Source of the DNA: Chromobacterium sp. ATCC 53434
Lineage (GTDB): Bacteria; Pseudomonadota; Gammaproteobacteria; Burkholderiales; Chromobacteriaceae
Direction: 5' to 3'
Assembly: GCF_002848345.1 (NCBI RefSeq)
Contig: NZ_CP025429.1
Location: 2,294,001 to 2,358,000, forward strand
DNA length: 64,000 nucleotides
Positions within the stretch are counted from its first letter, which is position 1, and each line of letters opens with the position of its first letter. The position numbers and the translations under genes are program-made. The notes beneath the pieces are model-generated. The model saw only the letters and a program-made list of their open reading frames with translations, was not told where the DNA came from and ran no database searches. Of this stretch, positions 41,899 through 49,127 are shown piece after piece.

Positions 41899-42726
41899 TC
41901 AATGACCGTATGGGCGATCAAACCACTTGTCAATATTTTTAAATTTTTTATTATCAATATAATAGCGCACCTCCATCAAATCCTCCTCCATGCTCCTTAA
42001 AAATTCATCCTTTTCCTCCTCGTGGGAAGATGGAAGATTTCTCACCCAGCGAGTAAAGATACCAACAAAATCTGAATAGTCCACACTATTAAATTCTTCA
42101 TTCACTTTCTTGATATAGCTAGACAATTCTTTTAACTCATTAATTCTATCCAAATACCCAGGCACAAGATCAATACCTCCCGCATGCCCATAATTTCTCC
42201 TCACCAATTCATTTACCTCCTGATTACACACTTGCTCCCGCGCATAAACAAATCCTCTAAGAATTAAAAGGCAGTGATGAGATAGGTCTGATAAATTCAT
42301 ATTATGAAGCGGCTTCATTAATATAGCAATCTCAGCGGCATCCACCTTAAGTACACTCAAAATACTTAACACTTCCTCTGTCAACGCCTCAGTCTCCCGC
42401 TTTGGAATTGGTCCATTCATCCTTCCAATCCTCGCCATAAGCTGAGTTGACAAGTGTGAGAAAATTTTCGTCACTCTTACCAATCTACCCATCAACTCAT
42501 CAGCCTCTTCAATCTTCCTCTCTAACACCCTAGACTTTGCCTCAAACCCAAAACCTTTAATAAATTCAAATTTATCCATACTAAACAGCATCAACATTAA
42601 AATCCCCGCTGAAAAACAAGTCACAGCGGAGGATGTCATATCTCTAACTGATAAATATATTCCAGTGCAAAATGAAATTACACCAATCAGCTTTGCAACA
42701 GAACCAATTTGAAAAATATTTGCCAT
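41899..42726 (-). CDS. Two-helix membrane protein of cargo C
   Basis: 275 aa from the Met at 42726, chosen because GGGGGGG precedes it and the longer form would overlap the regulator. Two hydrophobic helices lie near the start (VAKLIGVISFCTGIYL and VTCFSAGILMLMLFS), followed by a long helical cytoplasmic domain (RKIEEADELMGRLVRVTKI). The gene is strongly AT-rich compared with its neighbours. No family is recognised. By location it is a third moron, possibly for exclusion. Confidence 0.7.
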   Translation of the reverse strand: MANIFQIGSVAKLIGVISFCTGIYLSVRDMTSSAVTCFSAGILMLMLFSMDKFEFIKGFGFEAKSRVLERKIEEADELMGRLVRVTKIFSHLSTQLMARIGRMNGPIPKRETEALTEEVLSILSVLKVDAAEIAILMKPLHNMNLSDLSHHCLLILRGFVYAREQVCNQEVNELVRRNYGHAGGIDLVPGYLDRINELKELSSYIKKVNEEFNSVDYSDFVGIFTRWVRNLPSSHEEEKDEFLRSMEEDLMEVRYYIDNKKFKNIDKWFDRPYGH

Positions 42727-42745
42727 CACCCCCCCAAAAAAAGCT

Positions 42746-43231
42746 CTATTTAATGATTTGCACCACTCGACTCTTTTCCAACCGCTCATCGAACGCCCAC
42801 TCTAAGCGCAAAGCAATAGTCTTTGCATCACATCCCATACTCGCAAGCTGCTTGATATATGCATTCCGTTGAAACATTCGATACGAACGATAACGCCTCA
42901 AAGTTATTTCTAACCCTCCCTTTGAATGATGCCACTGCTCTTCCGCATCTAGGATACGCCACATGACCAAAAAAGCATCCATCCCAATCTCAGTCGCCAC
43001 CTTCTGCCAGCAATGATGCATGCCCATCGCGCGCAACTCATCCAGCCGCGGATCTCGCACACGATTTCTTTTGGCCTCATCGGGAAGTTTAGACACAGGG
43101 TAGACATCCAGGTACCCGCCCCCCCTGCCCGGGCCAGCCATCTGCCCTTGCCTACCCCCCACCCCATAGACTGTCCTACTCGCAATAGAGTCAGCCTGTG
43201 CAATTCCCGTGGTTTGACTTCGCTTTTCCAT
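42746..43231 (-). CDS. Mor/late-activator-like regulator
   Basis: 161 aa from MEKRSQTTGIAQADSIAS. The C-terminal part (WQKVATEIGMDAFLVMWRIL, then RRYRSYRMFQRNAYIKQLAS and DAKTIALRLEWAF) resembles phage transcription activators with a C-terminal HTH, such as Mor/C-type proteins. It sits just before the first late block and could act at the three late motifs. The family match is suggestive, not sure. Confidence 0.55.
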   Translation of the reverse strand: MEKRSQTTGIAQADSIASRTVYGVGGRQGQMAGPGRGGGYLDVYPVSKLPDEAKRNRVRDPRLDELRAMGMHHCWQKVATEIGMDAFLVMWRILDAEEQWHHSKGGLEITLRRYRSYRMFQRNAYIKQLASMGCDAKTIALRLEWAFDERLEKSRVVQIIK

Positions 43232-43269
43232 ATCGCCACACCCTCCGCACACCGCATGCAACCGTCCAG

Positions 43270-43300
43270 CCACTTCGCACTTTGTTAGAAGGCGAAGTGG
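43270..43300. repeat. Inverted repeat upstream of the late regulator
   Basis: CCACTTCGC (43270-43278) and GCGAAGTGG (43292-43300) are perfect 9-bp arms with a 13-base spacer. They lie in the gene-free stretch 43232-43444 just upstream of the late regulator's start. No T-run follows, so an operator is more likely than a terminator. Confidence 0.4.
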
Positions 43301-43444
43301 TAGCCCCTGGACAGCCTCCACGCTTTGATTTCGATTTAGCCCGTTTTGAAGGCCACTTTGAGAATCTGCTGCAACCCTCTCGGCACGGCCCTCTCACCTC
43401 ACAGCCAGTTACCGCCACCCTGGCTTGTAAGAATCAAATCCGCC

Positions 43445-44449
43445 TCAACGCGCGCCCGTTGGTTTGCGCGTCATCTCGCCCAGCAGCTGGCTGACAGGGG
43501 TCGCAATCTTGCCCAGCGGATTCGCCTTGTCCACGCTGCCCGTCAGCTTACGGATTGCCAAGTGGGTGTAGATGCTCGTCGACTTCGGGTCCGCGTGTCC
43601 CATCAGCTGCTGGCGCTCCAAGACGTCCACAGCGTCCTCGGCCAGCTCGGTGCCGTAGAGGTGGCGCACAGCGTGGGGGTGCAGTTGCTCCGCAGGAATC
43701 CCCGCCGCCAGGCCGTGGCGCCGGAGCATGGCGAACGCTCCACGCGTGGAAAAGCGCCTGCGCTCGCCGTAGTACTCATGCGCCGGGCAGCGCCGGTTCC
43801 TTGTGGTCACGAACAGCACCTTGTCGCCGTCCTCGGTGGCGCGATCGATCTCGGCCAGGCCGGGGTGCTCCAGGTACACGCGCAGCAGCAGATCCGCTTC
43901 CCGCGGGACGGGAATCAGGCGCTCCTTGTCACCCTTCTCCGTCGGCCGGATCGCCATCCGGGTCTCGCCGTCGATGGTCTGCGTTGTCAGATGCCCCTCG
44001 TTCAACCGCACTAGGCCGCTGATCCGGACGCCGCAGCCGATCAGTACCGCCAGCATGGCCGCGTCGCGCACACCCTCGAAACGGTTGAAATCTGGCGCCC
44101 ACATCAGCCGCTCGGCGTTGCTCAACTCCATCGCAGCCGGCAGCTTGCGCGGCCGGCGCGGATACGGGATCGAGGCCGCGGGATCTCGCGGGAGCAGCCG
44201 GCGCACCGACCAGAGGTAGCGATACAGCTCGCGGATGCAGGCGACGTATGGGGTACGGCTCACCGGCGCCAGCTTCAACGCCTTGTGCAGGTATGGCCCG
44301 GTGAAGGCCAGCAGCTCGTCGCCGTTGACGGCCAGCAGATCGCGGCCGGCCAGCCATACCTCGAACCGCAGCAGGATGTCGCGGTAAGCCCTGACAGAGC
44401 GATCGGAAAGACCGCCATTTTCAGCTTTGAAGAGAAGGAACTCTTCCAT
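43445..44449 (-). CDS. Tyrosine recombinase (XerC/D-like), right end of prophage
   Basis: 334 aa from MEEFLLFKAENGG at 44449 (a TTG at 44461 is also in frame). It has a SAM-like core-binding domain (to about 100) and a catalytic domain with Arg in GCGVRISGLVRL, Lys in TEKGDKERLIPV, HPHAVRHLYGT, LMGHADPKSTSIYTH. The full set indicates an active enzyme. It lies about 700 bases from the right att core. It may share integration with the left-end integrase, or be a phage resolvase. Confidence 0.88.
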   Translation of the reverse strand: MEEFLLFKAENGGLSDRSVRAYRDILLRFEVWLAGRDLLAVNGDELLAFTGPYLHKALKLAPVSRTPYVACIRELYRYLWSVRRLLPRDPAASIPYPRRPRKLPAAMELSNAERLMWAPDFNRFEGVRDAAMLAVLIGCGVRISGLVRLNEGHLTTQTIDGETRMAIRPTEKGDKERLIPVPREADLLLRVYLEHPGLAEIDRATEDGDKVLFVTTRNRRCPAHEYYGERRRFSTRGAFAMLRRHGLAAGIPAEQLHPHAVRHLYGTELAEDAVDVLERQQLMGHADPKSTSIYTHLAIRKLTGSVDKANPLGKIATPVSQLLGEMTRKPTGAR

Positions 44450-44498
44450 CAATCGGATCAATCTCAGCTCCCAAAAAAGGGACCACAGGCAAAATAAC

Positions 44499-44860
44499 CC
44501 GTGGAATTGTGGATCGCCGCCAGAATCCGGCCAAAACCCTGTCCAATCAACATTTTACCATTCCACAGAATCCACCAGAACAGGGTTTTTCTGGTTTTGA
44601 AACTGTGGGTCAAAAAATAGGCAGCCCTCCGAAACCGTGGATTGCCCTCACCTCCCTTTTTCTCCGCTTTCTTTCTCTTTCTCTTTGATTTTTTAAAAGA
44701 AAAAAGAAATAAAACCAAGGACACCGGAAATTGCATTGTGGAGAAATTGGCAATTCCGTGGAATAGAAAATGAAACCGTGGATTAAAAACTGAAACCGTG
44801 GGCACAGACTTCAGCAAAATCAAATACTTGCATGAAGCACATGGCCAAATCCACGGAATT
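44499..44860. repeat. Cluster of CCGTGG-type repeats in a gene-free region
   Basis: Motifs related to GAAACCGTGGAT occur at 44499, 44507, 44599, 44631, 44734, 44752, 44772 and 44792 on the plus strand. Inverted copies lie at 44561 and 44848. Two copies (44772 and 44792) are exactly 20 bp apart. The stretch 44462-45129 is AT-rich and has no convincing gene. These could be iterons or regulator sites. Confidence 0.6.
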
Positions 44861-45011
44861 TTCTCGATTGCATGGGCCGGATTTTCTTGCCCTAGCCCCG
44901 GCGTCTCCAGCCCCTCCTCGCTCACCGGCCAGGGCCCTCCCATGACTGGCATTACCAGGTGACACCGGGCAAATACGCCCACAGAAAAGCGAACTCGATG
45001 AGAGGGGAAAT

Positions 45012-45087
45012 CATTTCCGCATTGAAGAATGCGATGCAGCAGTGATAAGGGTTACAGCGGGGAGGAAATTGGCAGGATGCGGAAATG
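45012..45087. repeat. Candidate integrase arm-type sites, right end
   Basis: CATTTCCGCA at 45012-45021 and its exact inverse at 45078-45087 lie 40-120 bases before the right att core. The same 10-mer is found at 1086-1095 next to the left core. Confidence 0.45.
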
Positions 45088-45129
45088 AAATTGAGATAAC
45101 ATATTGAAAAGCTGGATTTTTGGCGTAGA

Positions 45130-45140
45130 CTTGAAAACTG
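45130..45140 (+). other. Candidate attR core (11 bp)
   Basis: Identical to 1039-1049, with different flanks on both sides. It marks the probable right end of prophage 1. Confidence 0.55.
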
Positions 45141-45185
45141 CCGACGGGCAACCGTCCGTGGGTTCGAATCCCACAGCCTCCGCCA
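45130..45185 (+). pseudogene. 3' half of tRNA-Ser at the right prophage junction (attR side)
   Basis: From the shared core CTTGAAAACTG (45130-45140) the sequence continues as a normal tRNA-Ser 3' half: variable arm GACGG/CCGTC, T-arm GTGGG-TTCGAAT-CCCAC, acceptor AGCCTCC, discriminator G and CCA. The bases before the core are not tRNA. It matches the left half at 1007 as the two sides of one split gene, apart from two acceptor mismatches. Confidence 0.75.
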
Positions 45186-45197
45186 AATAGTAGTAAG

Positions 45198-45257
45198 AAG
45201 CCGTCAGCAGTAGTAAGCAAAACCATTGATTTTGCTTGCTATGACTGGCGGCTTTTT
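45198..45257 (+). terminator. Terminator after the tRNA-Ser 3' half
   Basis: A two-part hairpin: outer arms AAGCCGTCAG and CTGGCGGCTT (one mismatch), inner arms AAGCAAAA and TTTTGCTT. TTTTT follows. It is the likely original terminator of the host tRNA gene. Confidence 0.75.
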
Positions 45258-45350
45258 CATTTCCCGTAAGCGGCAATCAGCACACATCAATCTGTTTTGA
45301 TGGTAGCCTTGTTGGTATGACCTTGCGCCGTGATGGTACGGGATTCAAAC

Positions 45351-46550
45351 ATGCCCAAACTCGTAGCTCCACTTACCACAACCAGGATTAACGCGGCCAA
45401 ACCCGGCCTTACCGTCATCAAGCTTTCCGATGGCGGCGGGTTGGCTTTGTGGGTGATGCCCACTGGCAAGAAAGTGTGGCGCCTACAGTACCGCCGACCG
45501 GCAGACGGCAAGCAAGATACCGTCACAATCGGAAATTACCCGGAAGTCTCACTTGCATCTGCAAGAGAAAGGCGCGAAGCACTTCGGGCTGACTTGGCGG
45601 CCAAGAGAGACCCGAAGCTGGAGGATCGCCGCAGAGAGATGGAGCGGCAATGCTCGGACGCTCTTACCTTCCAGCACGTCTCGCAAGAATGGTGGGACCG
45701 CTGGAAAGAGTCTGTCACGGCCGGCTATGCGGATCAGGTCTGGCGCGTCCTTGAGACGAATGTGCTCCAAACCCTGGGCAGCATGCCTGTAGGCGACATT
45801 CGGCCGCCACACATCGTGTGGGCATTGTCGCCAATGGAGGCGCGCGGGGCGCTGGTCTACCTCCGGCGCGCTCACAAAACTCTGTCGATGATCTTCGCTT
45901 TTGCCATAGCTCGCGGCCTTTTGGAGTACAACCCTGCGTCAGACCTGAATGGCGCGTTCAAGTCGCCCGAAACATCCAACTTCCGCGCCTTGAAGCCTGA
46001 TCAGCTTGGCCTGCTGCTTTCCGCCTTACACAAGGATGACATCAACTTTCAAACGCGATGCCTTATCAAGTGGCAACTCCTGACGATGTCGCGCCCAAGG
46101 GAGGCTGCGTCGACTCGCTGGGATGAGATAGAGGGAGACATCTGGACGATCCCGGCATCCAAGATGAAGCGCCGGCGAGATCACATGGTGCCGCTGTCTC
46201 GGCAATCATTGGCGCTTCTTGAAGAAATGCGCCCGCTGAGCGGTCATCTAGAATATGTGTTCCCCCACCGCAACGCCCCGCGCGCGCATGCAAATGAGGG
46301 ATCAGCGAATGTAGCCCTCAAGCGCCTAGCAGTGCCAACCACGGCGCATGGCCTGCGCGCCCTCGCATCCACCACGCTAAACGAGGAAGGATTTGACAGC
46401 CGGGTGGTTGAGATGGCCTTAGCCCATGCCGACCAGAACACCACACGAGCTGCGTACAACCGCGCCGAATATTTAACCCAGCGCCGCGAGATGCTTCAGT
46501 GGTGGGCAGATCGAATAGACGACATAGACAAAGAGGCCAACCCTCAATAA
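45351..46550 (+). CDS. P4-type integrase of a genomic island
   Basis: 399 aa from MPKLVAPLTTTRINAAKPG at 45351 (an upstream Met at 45330 is in frame). The N-terminal DUF4102 arm-binding domain (KLSDGGGLALWVMPTGKKVW, then TIGNYPEVSLASARE) is diagnostic of the P4 family. Catalytic motifs include Arg in MSRPREAAS, HGLRALAST and LAHADQNTTRAAYN with Tyr. It lies just after the tRNA 3' half in the same direction, the standard P4 island layout. Confidence 0.93.
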   Translation: MPKLVAPLTTTRINAAKPGLTVIKLSDGGGLALWVMPTGKKVWRLQYRRPADGKQDTVTIGNYPEVSLASARERREALRADLAAKRDPKLEDRRREMERQCSDALTFQHVSQEWWDRWKESVTAGYADQVWRVLETNVLQTLGSMPVGDIRPPHIVWALSPMEARGALVYLRRAHKTLSMIFAFAIARGLLEYNPASDLNGAFKSPETSNFRALKPDQLGLLLSALHKDDINFQTRCLIKWQLLTMSRPREAASTRWDEIEGDIWTIPASKMKRRRDHMVPLSRQSLALLEEMRPLSGHLEYVFPHRNAPRAHANEGSANVALKRLAVPTTAHGLRALASTTLNEEGFDSRVVEMALAHADQNTTRAAYNRAEYLTQRREMLQWWADRIDDIDKEANPQ

Positions 46551-46552
46551 CC

Positions 46553-46576
46553 AAACCCGCCACCGGCGGGTTTTTT
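46553..46576 (+). terminator. Rho-independent terminator after the P4-type integrase
   Basis: AAACCCGCC and GGCGGGTTT pair around ACC, and a run of six Ts closes the structure. It lies directly after the integrase stop. Confidence 0.85.
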
Positions 46577-46592
46577 CATGCCCAGAGGAAAC

Positions 46593-47210
46593 ATGAAAAC
46601 TATCGCCACATTCTCGCAAAAAGGAGGCTCGGGTAAGTCCACCCTTGCTGTCCACCTTGGCGTCGCCGCCGAAGAGGACTCCACCTCCGTAATCATCTTC
46701 GACCGAGACGACGCTCAGGCATCCAGCTCGCGCTGGGCCGGCAGCCGCTCTGCCGAATCCCCGGTCGTTCTCCAAACGCCGCCCTCGCAGCTGCAAGCCG
46801 CGCTCAAGGCCGGCAGCACCAAGGGATTCGGCCTGGCCATCATCGACGGGCCGCCACACTCCTCTCCCGACTCAGCTGCCATTGCGCGGGTCGCCGACCT
46901 CATCCTGATCCCCGTTCGGCCGACAGCATTCGACCTGGCCGCGGTCGGCAACGCGGTGAAGATCGTCACGGCAGCCGGGCGCGCGCCGCTGTTCGTCCTG
47001 TCCGCCTGCCCTCCTCGCGTGCCGGAGGTGGCTGACGCGCGCCAGGCGCTGGCCGACTTCGGCGAAGTAGCGCCAGTAGAGATCGGTGAGCGCATCGCAT
47101 TCTCGCGCGCCATCGCCACCGGCCAGTCGGTGACGGAGTTTGACTCGCGCAGTAAGGCGGCGGCCGAGATCCGCGCGCTATGGCAGTGGATCAAGGAGAA
47201 GACGCGATGA
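46593..47210 (+). CDS. ParA-family ATPase
   Basis: 205 aa from MKTIATFSQKGGSGKSTLAV at 46593, preceded by AGAGGAAAC. The deviant Walker A is KGGSGKST, then FDRDDAQASSSRWA as the A' motif and LAIIDGPPHSSPDSAAI. Short ParA proteins of this kind serve plasmid and island partition. The stop overlaps the start of the partner gene. Confidence 0.88.
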   Translation: MKTIATFSQKGGSGKSTLAVHLGVAAEEDSTSVIIFDRDDAQASSSRWAGSRSAESPVVLQTPPSQLQAALKAGSTKGFGLAIIDGPPHSSPDSAAIARVADLILIPVRPTAFDLAAVGNAVKIVTAAGRAPLFVLSACPPRVPEVADARQALADFGEVAPVEIGERIAFSRAIATGQSVTEFDSRSKAAAEIRALWQWIKEKTR

Positions 47211-47452
47211 GCAAGACCAGTCTGAAGGATTTCTTGGGCGGCGGCGAGGCGGAAGCACCGACCAAGGAAGAAAAGCCGCTGCCGGACTATGTGTGCATCA
47301 AGGTCAAAGTCCACCCCGACGATCACCGCCGGCTCTCCGACCTCGCCAAGGCGGAACGCCCGTCCAGCCTGCAAAACCTGGGTGTCGAGGGCTTCAACCG
47401 TGTGCTTGCAGAACGTGGTCTGCCACCGCTGCGGCCTTACAAAGAGGGGTAA
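47207..47452 (+). CDS. Ribbon-helix-helix-like partner of ParA
   Basis: 81 aa. The C-terminal half (CIKVKVHPDDHRRLSDLAKA, then SSLQNLGVEGFNRVLAERGL) has a strand-helix-helix pattern. The N-terminus is a flexible segment that could contact ParA. The start overlaps the ParA stop (ATGA). It is the probable centromere-binding protein of the pair. Confidence 0.75.
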   Translation: MSKTSLKDFLGGGEAEAPTKEEKPLPDYVCIKVKVHPDDHRRLSDLAKAERPSSLQNLGVEGFNRVLAERGLPPLRPYKEG

Positions 47453-47453
47453 A

Positions 47454-47517
47454 TGCTCATTTGCGCATTTGCCCTTTTTCTCACCTGCTCATTTTCGCAC
47501 ATGCGCAATTGCTCATT
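47454..47517 (+). repeat. TGCTCATT repeats after the par-like genes (centromere candidate)
   Basis: TGCTCATT occurs at 47454, 47486 and 47510. The first two continue as TGCTCATTTGCGCA and TGCTCATTTTCGCA. TGCGCA also recurs. They lie directly after the RHH gene, a usual place for parS-like sites. Confidence 0.45.
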
Positions 47518-47532
47518 GAATCGGAGAAACCA

Positions 47533-47745
47533 ATGATCAACATCGACGCGAAAACCAGGGCCATTTGCAAGATATCGCAGATGGCCCAGTCTCAGAGAGA
47601 GGCAAGGCCCCGGCGTCTTACTTCAGATCGTCGGCGGAAGGCTCCAGCAGTGGCGACAAACGAGTCAACAGCCAGTTCAGCAGTTTTGACTGATGGCGGA
47701 AGTAGTTCCAGGTCGGCGCTTGCTCCGCACCCAGGATGCGTTTGA
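47533..47745 (+). CDS. Possible small or truncated protein
   Basis: 70 aa (MINIDAKTRAICKISQMAQS) with GGAGAAACC before the ATG. The first 25 codons look natural. The rest overlaps the convergent acyltransferase gene and is Ser/Arg-rich, so the gene may be cut by the island edge. Real only with reserve. Confidence 0.3.
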   Translation: MINIDAKTRAICKISQMAQSQREARPRRLTSDRRRKAPAVATNESTASSAVLTDGGSSSRSALAPHPGCV

Positions 47746-48604
47746 ACTCATAACAGGTGGAGCCCAGCTCAATCTCGGCGCAGCCCCTCTGCTGGGCCAC
47801 CTCCACCGAGCGGATCAGCATGGCGAAGTAGAGCCCATATTCATAAGTATGCTGGTAGTCCAGCCCGGCGAAGGCGCTCATCATCAACTGGTCCTTGCGT
47901 AGCAATTGGGTGAAGCCGATCAGTTCGCCCTGCAGATAAAACAGCATGTAGATGCTGCCGTCGCTGGTACGAGTAAAGTAATCGGGACCAAGTCGGCCGA
48001 ATTTGATCGGCGCTTTCTCCCAGGTCTGCAGATAAAGCGCGTACATCCTGTCCAGCAGATCGGCAGGCAATCCGTCTACCACTTCGTAGCTCAAACCATC
48101 CGCTTTCCTCAGTTTGCTCTTGAGCTGGCGGCGGCGGCGGCCTCGCAGAGAAGCGTAGTAATCGCCGTCCAAGCGGATGACGGGAACCGGCAACCCACGC
48201 ACTCTGGCGTAGCCGTCCAGCGGAAGGCCTTCACCGAATCCCTTCCAGGCGATCAGCCTTCCCTTCTGGCTCAGCCGCCGGGTCACCTCCTCGGCAATTT
48301 CGGGTGTCAGCTCCCCCTCGACGCGCCCCAAGTCCGTCACCGGGTTGCCCACGCAAGCCATCTGGATACTCAATTTGGGCAGCAAGGCGAACAACCGTCC
48401 CCTGGGCAGCAGGATGTTCAGCTCCAGATCTGTGACGAAGTAAGGAATGCAGCATACGCGTCGCCCGTCCTGTCCAGCGACGAAAAAGCCCTGCTGAAAC
48501 CCTGGCATGCAGCCATCGGCGAAGGCTCTGTAGAAATTCGTGTCATCGGGATTGTCGCTGGAGAAATCAGCCGGCGGATAAGGCAAATCTGTTATCAATA
48601 GCAT
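47618..48604 (-). CDS. GNAT/FemAB-like acyltransferase
   Basis: 328 aa. The C-terminal half has the FemAB/GNAT-like pattern YYASLRGRRRRQLKSKLRKA, then MLFYLQGELIGFTQLLRKDQ, LYFAMLIRSVEVAQQRGCA and IELGSTCYEFKR. Proteins like this transfer an acyl or aminoacyl group to an unknown substrate. It is convergent with the island's small genes and has no visible operon partner. Confidence 0.65.
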   Translation of the reverse strand: MLLITDLPYPPADFSSDNPDDTNFYRAFADGCMPGFQQGFFVAGQDGRRVCCIPYFVTDLELNILLPRGRLFALLPKLSIQMACVGNPVTDLGRVEGELTPEIAEEVTRRLSQKGRLIAWKGFGEGLPLDGYARVRGLPVPVIRLDGDYYASLRGRRRRQLKSKLRKADGLSYEVVDGLPADLLDRMYALYLQTWEKAPIKFGRLGPDYFTRTSDGSIYMLFYLQGELIGFTQLLRKDQLMMSAFAGLDYQHTYEYGLYFAMLIRSVEVAQQRGCAEIELGSTCYEFKRILGAEQAPTWNYFRHQSKLLNWLLTRLSPLLEPSADDLK

Positions 48605-48682
48605 AACGATCTTAAACCATTGATTTTACTGGACTCATGAATTTTTCCAGCTATTTGACACCCCCATTTGTCCCCCTTTAGC

Positions 48683-49127
48683 CCCAGAACTCCGTTGTTC
48701 ATTGCCTTCCCTTCCTCGCACAGTGGAAAGGGTCGCAGTATGTTGCTTTATCAGCATTGCCTTGACCAAGAGCGTGCTGAATAGGAAAATTCCTATTTAG
48801 AGCCATCAACAGGGAGCTGCAGCCCAAGCTGCGGGTAAGGAAGCGCCGGCGAAAACGCTGCTTTGATCGGGCGGGGCCTGACGGTGATTTGATCACGCGG
48901 GACGCTAGACTTCGCCTGCTCCAGCCCGGCCTGCACATCGGACTAACACACCCATCCGCGCCGCGCAAACTCCAGCCCAACCTACGCTCTCCCCTCTCCC
49001 AAATACCGCGGCAGAGGAGTTTTCCTAATTCTGGGCGCCCTTGTTCAGGGCAATGCTGATAAAGCAACATACTGCGACCCTTTCCACTGTGCGAGGAAGG
49101 GAAGGCAATGAACAACGGAGTTCTGGG
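48683..49127. repeat. 79-bp perfect inverted repeat around the RHS gene leader
   Basis: The left arm (48683-48761) and right arm (49049-49127) are exact reverse complements, separated by 287 bp with weaker similarity extending inward. The right arm is the leader and first seven codons of the RHS toxin gene. The left arm is the same leader in opposite orientation with the gene lost after MNNGVLG. The stretch 48605-49107 otherwise holds no gene that I can see. Confidence 0.85.

Larger units (their letters stand above)
45220..48627 (+). repeat. 14-bp direct repeat flanking the small island
   Basis: AAACCATTGATTTT occurs at 45220-45233, inside the tRNA terminator loop, and again at 48614-48627, just beyond the acyltransferase gene. 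The copies bracket the P4-type integrase, par-like genes and acyltransferase. It may be an old att pair or chance in AT-rich DNA. Confidence 0.3.

Noticed and set aside
44499..44860. CRISPR array
   Set aside because: The repeats are short, irregularly spaced and in both orientations, and no cas gene is present.
44464..44982. 172-aa minus-strand frame
   Set aside because: It runs through the AT-rich repeat cluster, has odd composition (poly-Lys and Phe runs) and no family pattern; the region is better read as non-coding with repeats.
45011..45276. Minus-strand frames over the tRNA 3' half
   Set aside because: Same tRNA-derived artefact (GIRTHG, GFEPTDG).
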